From assembly GCA_023846275.1 (NCBI GenBank), contig CM043868.1, positions 1,445,153 to 1,509,152 of the forward strand: 64,000 nucleotides of DNA, read 5' to 3'. The translations under genes were made by a program, and so were the position numbers. The notes below the pieces were generated by a model, which made no database searches, was not told the origin of the DNA, and saw nothing but the letters and a program-made list of their open reading frames with translations. This document shows positions 25,658 to 37,431 of the stretch, piece by piece; the first letter of the stretch is position 1, and each line of letters opens with the position of its first letter. Origin of the DNA: Vanilla planifolia (lineage: Eukaryota > Streptophyta > Magnoliopsida > Asparagales > Orchidaceae).

Positions 25658-26560
25658 CTCTTGTGCTAGTATTGGAATGGAGAATACTTAATAAATTGAT
25701 GACCTTTTAGAAACTAGAAAGTTCCAACATTCATCTAGCATCCAAATGCCCACACTATCCCAATAAAGATTCATTTTATCATTCTTTAAAGAGTTATCTT
25801 ACAAAAAAAATTTGGGTCTTCTATGGCAAAGTCTTAGCAATCTAATTATAGAAAAAGTAAAGAACAAGCAACAAAAAAAATTGTAATAAAAGATTTCTTG
25901 GAGCCTAACATGCTATAGAGTTGTCTAAATCATTCCCCTTTTAATATGTTGGAATATTTTGATGGTTGGAAACAAAAATAATCTATGAGAAAACCTACAA
26001 ATTTGAGACAACCATTATAAACAACATCAATTGTCAATGACACAATATTTTGAGATGTTTCCCAATAATAAAAATAATGCAAATTGATAAAATTCTAATG
26101 TACATGAGCATAGTTTCCCATTTCAAATAGATGAAAGTTAGATGGTGCAAACTATAATACTAAATCAACCTCTTATAATATTTATTAAAATAAATATACA
26201 TGATCATTGTAAGAACAATTATTCTAATGTAAAGGGCATCAACAAAGATTATTTAAGTAATATACAACATACTTTTACTTATATAATTGGTCACTACTCT
26301 ACAATAAAGGCACTTTTGTCAGTTATTAAATATAGTTTGAAATGGTGCAACTTTGATCAATAGACTAGTGTTGAAAATGAGATTGAATGCTTTTCTTTAA
26401 TAAGAATAATACAAAGAAGCTTAAGGCCTTATTGGAGAATTGTTGATCTGATAGAACAAGTTTAAGTAGTAGCTAATCCTCTATCAATAACTTGGAAATT
26501 GGCATATAAGGGGGAAATAAAGTAGGTTAGTCCTTATCAACATTGTATATAAATTGAACA
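25658..26560 (+). mobile_element. LINE 3' part, resuming after the gypsy insertion
   Basis: Directly after the 5' LTR the plus strand reads LVLVLEWRILNKLMTF, then, past a stop, ASKCPHYPNKDSFYHSLKSY and KKIWVFYG. This is the C-terminal RT-associated zinc-binding region of plant LINEs, where the family has a K-A-P-x-K-V-x-x-F-x-W-L start. That start lies on the other side of the insertion at 17,718-17,750. An RNase H-like frame follows at 26,142-26,363, then WRIVDLIEQV and LSITWKLAYKGE up to about 26,520. The 3' end could not be fixed because no poly-A tail is evident. Confidence 0.75.
26142..26520 (+). pseudogene. LINE RNase H domain remnant
   Basis: The frame at 26,142-26,363 reads FIKINIHDHCKNNYSNVKG, then INKDYLSNIQHTF, HYSTIKALLSVIKYSLKWCN. 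In the plant LINE RNase H family this is the K-x-N-x-D-G strand, the R-D-x-x-G turn, and the N-x-A-E-x-x-A helix. The catalytic Glu of that helix appears as Lys (IKALL). Continuation past a stop has IECFSLIRIIQRSLRPYWRI and LAYKGEIK, resembling the H-x-Y-R-E-G-N end of the domain. It belongs with the split LINE. Confidence 0.65.
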
Positions 26561-27970
26561 TAGCAGAATGGGCTCAATATCCCAATGCAATACAGAGTAA
26601 TTATATCTATGGAAAATGCTAGATTGCCATACATTCACTCTTTTTACAAGACACAATCAATCATTCAATGAGACCACCAAGATGGTGCTCAAAATCAATG
26701 ATAGAAAAAATATCACTTTCTCAATGTAATATATGAAACTCACGATCACACCAATTGATCTTTGAATCAAGGATGTCCTACCTTGGTCTACAAATCACTT
26801 TGGAGTATTAATCGGATGGTCATCTCTATAAATTGAGGAACCACCTAGCACTATTCACAATTGTGGTGCATCAAATGGCAACGATTTTTCATTAACTTGG
26901 TACGTAAATGGGAATTCATTATTCAAATGTTAACACATCATAGTCATAGGCTTTGCTCTATGCTACATATCAGACTCATCTATTCACAACGCTACCTTCA
27001 AAGCATCACATGTAGACAATCCAATTTTGTTCCAAAACATTGTCGAGGTACTTTTCATCAATTCACCTCCATATACATGGGAGTAACCCTAATTGTCTTG
27101 CAATGATATACATTTGGTACAGTCAACTTTTGCACATCATCATTGCCATACATCAAGATAATAAAATTTCATTGGATAATTATGTCTACTCACTTCTGCT
27201 TTAGCTTGATCACTATATTACATTTATAGAATTAATATAGCTTTAAACAAGTTAGTATCTGAGTTTTGGTGTAGTGAACTATCCTTCAAGCTCGTTTGAT
27301 TTTCAAGTTCAAAAATTGGAAATTTTGTTATGTAAGTGAGGAAAAACATGTACCCAACTATGGAATTGTATTATTTCCAATGAGAAATAACATAATCTAA
27401 CTATGGAATTGTATTATTACTTATGTAATCTAACAATTATCTCACCAAAGTATTATATACCATGTGTTCCACCCCATCTAGTATGGGATTCATACATTAA
27501 TATATATATATATATATATATATATTTAAAATAACATAATTGAAATATTCCATCATATGCTCATGCTAATGCTTTCCTAAAAAAATGATCATTGTTTATT
27601 ACATGCATTTCTCATATAAGATTTATTTATCTAAAATCATGGGGATTTTCTTCAATCCATTCTTTTCTTCCCTTTTAATCCCTATATCATAATCTAGAAG
27701 TAAATCAAAATGTAGTAAATTCCTTTCATTCTATATTGCTTTCACTTTCTATTTCAATTTTCTTAACATTTAAGCACCAACAAATTCCTTCTTACTATAT
27801 TACCCACATGTTATAAATCCTTATAGATGCATTATACATCAACTCTTAAAACATCCTTTTAAATGGAATAGGCAAGCATATTCTTCTTAGCATACAATAC
27901 TTTGAGATTCATGTAGTGTACATTGGTGTTATGTAACTTCTCTATGGATTGTTTAATTTTCTCATAGATT
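26560..27970. other. AT-rich intergenic DNA
   Basis: No recognised gene. The plus-strand frame at 26,861-27,106 (81 codons) has no motif I know, and its flanks are closed by stops. An AACTATGGAATTGTATTATT word occurs twice at 27,356 and 27,409. An (AT)n run of about 13 units lies at 27,499-27,524. Confidence 0.45.
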
Positions 27971-28438
27971 TCTTGTAACAGCCTTACTTTTTCTTTATTT
28001 TATTTTTCATGAAAGAGCTCTTTGAGACGAATCTAACGGGGTTTAGTTTGTAATTTCTAAAGTTCTAGGGAATAAATTATGAATTTTTAAAGATTTGGAT
28101 AAATTAGTAATATTGAGGATATATTTGTAATTTTGTAAATGTCAGTATAGTTCAAATCATTTTGGCATAAAGTATATTTGTAATTTTAAAGTTGTTGGCT
28201 GCTCTGGGTATATATGTCATTTTAAGAATTTCGGAGCAGTTTATTTTTTTGGGCCAAGGAGATATGCGTAAATAACATATTTATAGGAGGTTTTATGCAA
28301 ACGAGCCCAGTCGCCTCACGAACTCTCGACACCTTGTTGCAGCGGTTATAAAAGCTAATTTGGTGCGTTTGAAAAGCATCTGCGAAAACTGCGACTGTTG
28401 CGAGGAGATTTTCCAGAGTGCAAGGTTCTACGAAAACG

Positions 28439-28705
28439 TGACTACGACAAGAATTCCGTAAATACGAGATTTTGACAGCCATCACTGTGCTCTTTGACGA
28501 ATTTTCGGCATGCAATAGTCACTGCGGCGAGAATTCCGTAAATACGAATTCCGGCAGCCACCACCGTGCTCTTTGACAAATTTCCTACATGCAACAGTGA
28601 CTGCGGCGAGAATTTCGTAAATACGAGATTCCGATAGTCGCTGTCGTGCTTTTCGTGGAATTTCTGGCATGCAACACTGACGGCCGACGAAGATTTCCGT
28701 AAGGT
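28439..28705. repeat. 80-bp tandem array, three units plus a partial
   Basis: Units start with TGACT(A/G)CG(A/G)C-GAATT-CGTAAATACGA and end in GGCATGCAAYAG-like words: 28,439-28,518 (80 bp), 28,519-28,597 (79 bp), 28,598-28,678 (81 bp), and a partial from 28,679. A more diverged unit seems to precede the array at about 28,387-28,438. The units are rich in CpG. Because their lengths are not multiples of three, all three minus-strand phases stay open by chance. Confidence 0.9.
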
Positions 28706-28954
28706 AAGAAAAAATTTTCTTTGTCGTCGTGGTTGTGTCGGTTTTCTGGTGAGCAGCGGAGACCGAGAGGGGTTGATTTGGCTGGCGGGAGACAAAAGAG
28801 GTCTCGAATTTCGCTGGCGAAATATTTCGGTTTCCGTCGGACCAAAGAGAGATGCGCAGGAACCAGTCCAGGCCTTGGACCGAGACGTGCTGCTGAACTG
28901 GGGGCGCTAGCACGAGCGGTCCAGCGCTGATGGAAGCCACCAGCTAGATTAAGG

Positions 28955-29176
28955 AATTTTGGGATTTTTGGCTGTTTGGGAAAGCTTTTAGAAAGCAATA
29001 TTTTTGGCTGTTTGGGATTTTTGGCTGTATTGGAAAGCTTTTAAAAAGCAGGATTTTTGACTGTTTGGGAAAGCTTTTAGAAAGCGGGAGTTTTGGCTCT
29101 TTGGGCTTTTTGGCTGTTTAGGAAAGCTTTTAGAAAGCAGAATTTTTAACTATTTAGGAACAATTTTTAGAAAGCA
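28955..29176. repeat. Tandem array with repeated AAAGCTTTTAGAAAGC core
   Basis: The core, or a one-base variant, occurs at 28,981, 29,034, 29,070 and 29,123, with a truncated one ending at 29,175. Each is preceded by TTTTTGGCTGTTTGGGA-like sequence. Spacing is 36-53 bp. Each core contains GCTTT-TAG-AAAGC, a perfect five-base stem with a three-base loop, so transcripts could form a row of small hairpins. Confidence 0.85.
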
Positions 29177-29619
29177 ACTTTAGACTAATAAGCATATTTT
29201 AACTTGATTATGTTTGCACTATGGCCTTGTAGGACATCAAGAGGACAAATTAGAAGTGGGCAAGAAAAAATGGTATAACAAATCCAGTAGATAAATTTCT
29301 AACCCTGTGATGTTGCACAATATTATATGTTTTTACATGGTTTCTTACTATCACATGGTACTTTGGTTGTTTCTTACACATTCGCATGAAAACTGAAAAG
29401 GAAGAAATAACATGATATGATAATGAAATAAAATGAAAAAAACAATATGGAAAGAAGGTCTTTTGATATGGCATAAATTGTTTGGATTGATGTTTGGAAA
29501 TGACAAATATAAAAATGGGATTCCCACATAACATTATCCTCACCACTAGGCCCAGCATGTGTTGCAGTGTATCGATCTTTGGATCAGATATCTGCCTAGT
29601 GTCTACATACATATAATTT

Positions 29620-31840
29620 GAATATCAAGGTTTTTATAATAATAAAATTATTTTGATAAAAAATTTTGGAAAAATAAATATGTTCTAGAAATACTAAAAA
29701 TAACAAAAATATTTTAAACCCTTAATACCCCCTTAAAGGATTTACATACACTCTTATTTCTTCATATACATCATGTTTAGACACATTTATATAGCTGTTT
29801 GAAAGCTCGCTAATAACTCTAAATGCCCTTCAGAAGCTCTTAATGACTATTTTAAAAATTCTTGAAATTGGATTAAACTAGCCATTACTCACAAAAATGA
29901 AACGATTGTATCATTTGATTAAAAGATCATACTTTTTGATACCTTAAAGTTTGTATTATACATCAAATATTAATATACCATAAAACATTCAAGGTTTGGC
30001 TCTCAATAATATGCTAACCCACTTGAACTAATATTATTGCATGATAATGTTATCATAACATACAAATTCTAATGCTCAACATATTTACTAATTACTTTAT
30101 CTGATCTCTTAATACATAAAGCATTTAAATTAAGCATACTTGATCTATATATGAGGTGTTCTTACCTCATGTCTTTGTTTGTAAACATTCTTTTTAAAGT
30201 AGCATAGTGAAATGGAAATGTAAGAAATGTCTAAAAGCAAAAAGAACTAAATAATAAAGAGAAGAAGAATAAATCTTATGCCATAAGAAGTTTGAACACT
30301 CCCTAAATATCCCCCTATTCATTCAATATTCTTACACCTTTATATAATTGTTTGATATAACATTTTATTACATAAACTCTAATATTTTAATTATAAAAAA
30401 GATGTAATTGCTCTTTCACTAAATTTCATAATTTAAAAAATTTGAGTAAACTTGCTTCTTACCTGTGTGCAAAATGTCTACTTGCATGCTGCTTTTGCAT
30501 GCCATTTGCCTAGCATGCTCAATTTTCTACTTAGCTTTTGCACAAGAGGTAGCACCTACAACATACGTGACCATTTGGTCACTTACTCCCAGCATGTGCC
30601 CATGCATCTAAGGATATGAGCAGCTACCCAATCACTTTCAATGCATGTGATATGGGTTAGCGCATCGCTTGATGTTAGGCGCAAATCCCCTATGCACCTT
30701 CGCATGTAAGAAGCCCTTTTTTTAATCCTTGCATCCAAACCCATAGTAGATCTCCTGATGTATACTATATAATAGTAACATCATATCATATTAAACAATT
30801 ATAAAGTATACAATATTATATTGTGTTATGATAAACTCTATGAACTACCTAAGTATAATTGACCATATTACACAATAGTAGCATCGTGCTATATGACATG
30901 ATCATTTTATACATAATAAAGGTTTTATGTCTTAAGTATTTTAAATTTCTTGTTGATGTAAACCATTATTTGTAATCTTTAATATATTATTCTATATTTA
31001 AAGAATGCAAGCATAATGATAAGATGTGCAAGAAATGTATCTTAAAAAGCTTTAGCCACAACTCAAATCCTCACTATTATTCTAGTGCCTAAAATATTGC
31101 TACAGGTCTTAATATTCTAAAAAAATAAAGATAAGTTCAAAAATATTTTTCCTATTTGCTCAAGCTTCATGTTTGGTGCCAATAACATTCTCACCAAACA
31201 CTATCAATTAAACCTTTAAGTCAAGACCAAGTTCACTAATTGAGTTTACCTAATTATTCTTAAGATACATGATCAAAAATATTTAAAAAAGTACTAATAC
31301 AATAAGAGAATGATTTTGTTATCATCAAACTAATTACACATGAATCACACATTTAATAATCTTTCTCATTTAATAATGATAAAACAATTAAGAAAATAAT
31401 CAAATGAAAAATAGTAAAGCATATATGAATGCTAATACTCTTCCTTAATTCATTTTACTCCTTAATATATGAAATTAAAATATTAAACAAACATAAGAAT
31501 GTAAGGAATATTTTTCACTTCAGGTCTTTCTCTCCCCCTTTGCATCAAGCATCATAAGAAAAATAAATAAATTTTTTTGTTATTATGTTTTATTGAATTT
31601 ATATAATATAAGACCAAGGGTTCAAGAACATAATTTGTTAATCACTTAAAAACATTACTTGTTTTAAGAAAATATCACTTATTATTAATATCATAGGGTA
31701 CAAATGTCACTATCCTTATGCATGTAGTAATTTCAAAAGAAAAATCATGTCTTTTCATAAACTAATCAACATGCTTCTAAATGGATTTCTCTTTCTAATT
31801 TAAACAATGAAGCATGCAAATATGCTAAGGATATTTAAAA
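29620..31840. other. AT-rich DNA with a GCATGC-rich patch
   Basis: No gene is recognised. Between 30,480 and 30,720 the base composition rises, with a cluster of CATGC words described as a finding. The 29,250-29,612 minus-strand frame (120 codons) overlaps the LTR-like island and shows no known motif. Confidence 0.45.
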
Positions 31841-33552
31841 TTTAAATTTTGGAACCCAAATGGAATTGAGGCTAGCCAACTTACATTAACTTGTTTCAAC
31901 TCTTCTAACTACATTCTTATTTTTTTAATCCATATATAAGTAGGGTACCTAGAGTTCATATTTAATCTAACTTTTAATCTTTAAAGATGTGATTTTTCTC
32001 CATACAATAATTTTAAAAAAAGATGTAATTTAACCCTCAACATGCATAAGTTTAGTATTATAGTAAAAACCATGCCTATGATTTAAAGCATTATAATTAA
32101 AATACAGCTACTAAAATTGTTCAAAAATAATTCTCTTTTCTATTCAAACTAATGGATTGATAAAGCTCATCCCTAGTTTCCTAAAAATTATATGAATAAA
32201 ATATATTCTTTTCATTTAAATCTTCATAAAGCCCAAGGTATTCAATATGTTCCCTTTTAAATGTTAATATTTCTTAGAAAGAACTTTAAAGGTATTCATA
32301 TATTCAAATAACTTATTTTCTAATTATTTATGAGAGAGATGTCTTATCTCATCATCATCACTCCTTAAGGATTGAGGAGTGATGATATGCCAAGAGGCAT
32401 ATCACTTCTTCTCCTTCGCTTTCCCTACTTCTTGAAGATGTATTTTTCTTGGTTATGAGATAAATCATTTTTTTCATATTTTTCTTCACTCGACTCATTA
32501 CTTCATGAGGTTGTAGATGATTTTCAATTGCTCCAAGAAGCCATCATGGTCTTCTTCTTCTTCTTCCTTTTCGTTAATTTTAGACAATTAAAATGATAAT
32601 TTATTAGTTAATTACACTCATGGTAGTGTGTCTTTACCTTCTTTTCTTTGTCTTAATAACTTTTCTCCTTCTTCTTGAAATTACGTGTAGCTATCTTCTT
32701 AAACATATTAGTTAAATCTTTATAAAGACATTCTATGTCATTGTTGCAAGAAGATTCTTTATTAGATGAGGGTAAATAACCCTCAAGGAAATATCTTTCT
32801 CTTTCTTAAGTTGTTTAGGCTTCCTTTTATTTTCTCCTTGTCATCTCCATCGTATTGGTCATGAAATCTCTAAGTAATTCTCATCTCAGAAGATATGGTC
32901 TAAGTTTTTAATGGTTCTGATTATCTTCACAAAAGAATCAAACTTCTTAGGTAATATCGTTAGTAACTTTCATTATAGCTCAATATTTAAAAACATTTTA
33001 ACAAGATTTAAAAAAACATTGACAATATTAGTAAATATAGTAAACATATTTTTAATACTCTCCATCTCACATTTAGAAAAACTCATATCCAAGCATAAGT
33101 TAATTTATTTTTGTCTACTTAACTTGGTTAAGTTCTTCATAAGTAACCTCAAGCTTCTCCAAATCCTTATGAGTGATATTAAGGTTCATTACCTTATTGA
33201 ATTTATCATTTGAGAAGTCACAATAAAAGATATTCATAGCTTTGGCATTAAGTTAAACTCAATATCCCTCTTATCAAGTGAGTTCACTCAAATGCTTTCT
33301 AACACATTATCTATAGTTTTAATAGGAAACTTGAAACCATTTTTAAGAATATTCCTAATTTCAAGATCAATAGATTCAAAAAAATATGCATACAATTCTT
33401 CTAATACAAATTAAAATCCATTATAAATAGAGGTTAACAATAGGATGAAGCTCTTTCTTCCAAAATAACATGATTGATTATTATTGTGTAAGACATCAAA
33501 AAGATCTTATTTATCATGGTTAGTCATTAAAAGCAACCATGCTTTGATACTA
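31840..33552 (-). pseudogene. Ty1-copia gag remnant
   Basis: Minus-strand translation from about 33,520 down gives AKAMNIFYCDFSND, FNKVMNLNITHKDLEKLEVT, YEELNQVK and KINLLMLGYEFF. This is the order of the UBN2-type gag of plant copia elements, in which an A-K-A-x-N-x-x-Y run precedes the W-x-x-L-E-V-T-x-E-G-T-x-x-V-K block. Later pieces are a Lys-rich stretch, MMASWSN, Ser/Glu-rich runs and EGEEVICLLAYHH (32,340-32,545), typical of the acidic end of gag. A further piece near 31,880-31,990 reads SRYPTYIWIKK and may be a pol-side extension. Stops are frequent. The plus-strand frame at 32,911-33,213 is a shadow. No protease, RT or RNase H part was found after it. Confidence 0.75.
33537..33552 (-). 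other. Primer-binding site of the copia remnant
   Basis: On the minus strand TAGTATCAAAGCATGG lies directly upstream of the gag remnant. It matches the plant initiator-Met tRNA PBS pattern (TGGTATCAGAGC) at most positions. The LTR end would then lie at about 33,555 (plus-strand TGTAAAAAATAAGGGG). The outer edge of that LTR was not found. Confidence 0.6.
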
Positions 33553-33554
33553 TT

Positions 33555-35908
33555 TGTAAAAAATAAGGGGTGAATTATGATAATTGAAAACTTAAAAATC
33601 TCGAATAAAATAATAAAAGTCTTTTAGATTCTTGAATAATATTATAAACTTATTTTAGATGGCTTCTAAGATGTGTATGTCCCTTCGTTTCTAATTGATA
33701 AGCCTTGAAGGGCTTGATTTTGGGCCTTAGAAGAAGGTTAGGTTGGGTTTGGATATGATTCACAAGCAAAGAGTTTGGTTATGGTTAAAAATGTTAAAGC
33801 TAAGATTAAACTTTATGGTCTTATGAATAATCTCAAGTAAGATTTAGAAAGAACTTTGGAGGTGTTTGAATACAACTATGTAAGGTAAGATTAGCCATGG
33901 AATTATATTTAAAGGCTTATGAATAATTCACAAGAAAGGGACCCATAATAGAAGGTCATAATGATAGATTAAGAAAATATCATTAATAAATCTTTATGTA
34001 TCATAAACAAAGATTTGGATAGTTAAGCTCTTAGCTATGACTTTAGAAGAAGGTAGAACAACTTAAAATAAGACTTAAGAATATGTTAGACTCAACTAAA
34101 GAACCAATAAGATAAAGATGTTGACCAAACCCTTTGGTTGACTAAGTTTTTTGAGTAAGATCATAAGTGATCTTATTTAGACTCGTAAGCCATATGATAT
34201 CACATTGGATGGTGAGTTGGGAGATGTGTGGTGGCTTAAAAGTCTTAAGATAGGCATGGTGACTCAAGATTATCTTGAAGATATAAAAGTCACTAGTGAT
34301 ACTTGTGTGAATCTATATTTAATTGTAATGACAATCTATATTATATAAAAGTTAAGGATAAAAGTTAAGCCTTTGTGAACACTAAGGTTAACTTAGATAA
34401 GTAAGTTCTTAGATAAAAATCATACAAGATTAAATAAAAGAAAAATGAGTTAAGATATTCTAAATAACTAAATTAAGGTTTATTAAAAATTCTAAGACAT
34501 TTAGATAGATGATAATAATCTTAGATAATTAACAAAAGACATAGAGTGAAAATCCTAGATTGACTTAGTTAGGACATAAAATAATTCTAGATGTTGGATT
34601 TATGGTTAAATATATTCTTAATCTATTAGGTTGTTGTTTATGATAAAAACATTTTATATGTTATATTCTAAATTAAGAAAATTTAACTAATACTAAGTAA
34701 TCTAGATTAGAATTTATAAGATGCCACAAGTTAAGATTATGGTATTAATTAGATGAGGATCAAATGTAGTAGATCTTTGATCATGCATACTCATTCAAGA
34801 GATATGTAGGTTAGTAACTCTACTCCCCTCTCTTGAAGGTAGTTATATGTGATTAGTTGAGCTTATAGGAGGAGTATTATATCATGTATTATAAATCTTC
34901 AAGATTAATTGAAAACTATTATTAAAAAGTTCTATGAGAGAACATATGCATATTTAGTTTTATAGGGACATGATATACTATGTTATGAAATAAAATACAT
35001 GTGATTATTAAAGATTTCTAGAACCCTACAGGGTTTTCTCATGTGATCTATATTACCTTATATAATATTGGATTATATGATATGATAGGGATATTATACC
35101 CTTTTTATGATTCTTTTGAATATGAGATTTTATAAAATTAGAGAGGGATACTAAGTATATGGTTAATCATAGTATAAGAATATGTATTTATGTAATTGAT
35201 AGATAATGATATCTTTGTTGTAATTAGGAATTAATATATTTTATTTATATAATTTACTAAAGTTATTACATACATATTTTTTGGCTACTATATACTAGTG
35301 TTATAGTATGATGCAGGCATTCTTTATTGAGTCTCTAAACTCACTCTTTTATATTTTTGTAGAATCAAGGAGTTAAGACTTAAGTTAGAGATTATCAAAG
35401 TTAGTATATCAATTAAATAATCCATCTTTTTATATTTCATTATTATAATAAGTTTTTATTTTATGTCATTAGTTATATTTTATTAGACATGGACTATATT
35501 TGATTATTATATTAAGCTTAATAATTGTTTATTATGCTTTCTATTAGGCTTTAATAGTTATTCATAATGTTGCCTTGGTTTGTATTTGAATTGAGAGGTT
35601 TATCGATTTTTTATGAATATTTTATTTAGGCTTCGCTTTTATAGATAAAAAAATTTGTTAAATCCTTAACATGTTAATAATTTATTATATTATTATATTT
35701 TAAATTATAGCTAAGTTTTGATATTATAATAATTAGATTTGGTTATACTAATAATTTTGAAAAAAAAAAAGAAAAGATAGGTGTGACAAGATTTCCTATT
35801 ATTGGTTCCAATTTTTTCTACTCTTAAAGCTTCTAACTTCTTCCTTATTCTTTTATCCAAAAAATGCTACAAGGTTGATAGATGAAAAATCCCTTTAAGG
35901 ACCTTGAT

Positions 35909-35957
<49 letters not shown>

Positions 35958-37380
35958 GTGTGTTGTGTGTGTGTGTATGTATGTGTGTCTATGTATATAT
36001 ACAAATTTATACATAAAATATCAATTTAATTTAATCAATTTGCAATAAATCTAATTAAGCTCTAAAATATGTAAATGAAAAGTTATTATATTTTTTAATT
36101 ACTTCTACGAATTGAAGTATTTAATTTAGTATTTTGAACAACTTTAAAAAATTATGTATTAAAAATAATATTATTATTTACAAGATTAGTTTAAAATAAT
36201 ATTATTTTATTTTGGTATTTAAAATATAAGTTTTACAACATCATAAATATCTAATTACACATTTGATGACATAATTAAAATTTTATAGAATTATTAGCAT
36301 AAAATCAAAACATGGATGTCACAAAAACATTCAAAAATGAAAAAAAAGATGGTAATTAGAGACGACAGTAGTTAATATAAGTAAGATGAGAGTGAATATA
36401 GTGAAATGAGTTGATGTTAATTGATGATGACATTGAAAATAAGAATCATAAAAGCATATGAGATAGAATGGTTAAGCAAGTTTTGTAGATGAGGTTTGGT
36501 GTTTTGAAGAGAGAGGGAAAAGAGGGTAAATGTGAACCTTAAGCAAATGTTGATTGAATAATAGAAGTTAGAAATTATGACATCTAACCAATGTTAAACC
36601 CATATAGTAAAAAAATAATTTTTTTATAAAATTTAAATATGTTTAAATTAAATAATATTAAAAGATGCCCTTGTTATAAACCAAAAAAATTATATACACT
36701 TATTATTATAAAAATTCATTTGCTTGTGCCGTTTAGTCGTACACTATTCATATATTTAAAAATAATTATTATGTGCACGGCATTGTTTTATCAATAACTA
36801 ATAATTAGTTTTATCTTTCTTAACTAGATTTTTGGGTTATGTTTGATATATTATTTGTAAGCTTAGTTTTTATAAAAATGTTTTTTTTTAAAATACACTA
36901 GATTATTTGTTTAATCATATTTCAAAAAGCCTTTTCACCCAAAAAATATAAGAAAGAAAAGATAATATTTTAAAATAAAATTAAAATATTTTATTCATTT
37001 AAACAAAAAAAATTATTTTAATCTTTTCAACATATTAATTATTTTATTAAATTCTTATCATATCAAATTATATATTTCATTATATTTAATAATAATATTT
37101 TTAAAATAAATTTATTTATTGATTGGCTTACTATTTCGTAACATTTATCAAAATAAGCCCTTAAAATGAACCTGGTCTTCATTTTCAATAAAATTTCTCT
37201 GATTTCGTAGCCAAACGGAGCGTAAATTGGTTTGATAGCGTTTGACTTTGTGTGTCCGTTTGCCAGTTTTAACGTACATCATTTCATTGCATAATCGTGT
37301 TGCTAATATTAAGCCACGCCATGTGAAATACATTTACAATAATTTCCGATCGGATAATTTTCCACTCTAGAAATAACTAT
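33555..37380. other. AT-rich DNA with LTR-like sequence
   Basis: No gene is recognised. The left part may be LTR of the copia remnant. Near 35,290-35,400 the plus strand has ATGATGCAGGCATTCTTTATT, AAACTCACTCTTTT and TTTTTGTAGAATC, and at 35,781 GTGTGACA, features often seen at the 3' side of plant gypsy LTRs. This is weak evidence. The microsatellite at 35,907-36,001 follows. Sequence from 36.0 to 37.1 kb is very AT-rich with no motif. The minus-strand frame at 37,148-37,333 has no recognisable domain. Confidence 0.4.
35907..36001. repeat. Compound (AC)n(AT)n(GT)n microsatellite
   Basis: A run of about 12 AC units passes into about 13 AT units, then into GTGTGTTGTGTGTGTGTGTA and TATG units. 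Since AC and GT are complementary, the block can fold into one long hairpin or cruciform arm with the AT part at its tip. Confidence 0.9.
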
Positions 37381-37431
37381 GCCTATGAATCACCGCCAGA
37401 AAATTCTTGGTCTTCCTTGCTTCTTCTAGCT

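Larger units (their letters stand above)
27974..29620 (+). mobile_element. CpG-rich island, possible solo LTR of a gypsy-type element
   Basis: The block begins TGTAACAGCC, a common start for plant gypsy LTRs, and contains non-coding sequence with CpG content far above the rest of the window. It includes a TATA-like TTATAAAAGC (about 28,344), the two tandem arrays listed separately, and a GGTAAG donor-like site at 28,701. A pyrimidine-poor acceptor-like CTTGTAG lies at 29,226-29,232. No second copy, PBS or PPT was found, and the right edge is uncertain. The minus-strand frames here (28,222-28,515, 28,442-28,795, 28,482-28,940, 28,585-28,998) overlap in all three phases and are explained by repeats without stops. 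A CpG-rich first exon of a lost gene is the alternative. Confidence 0.35.

Noticed and set aside
28482-28940. 152-codon minus-strand frame as a protein gene
   Set aside because: It overlaps open frames in both other phases and is explained by stop-free 80-bp repeats.
29250-29612. 120-codon minus-strand frame
   Set aside because: No motif, low-complexity Phe/Ser-rich middle, and placed in an LTR-like region.
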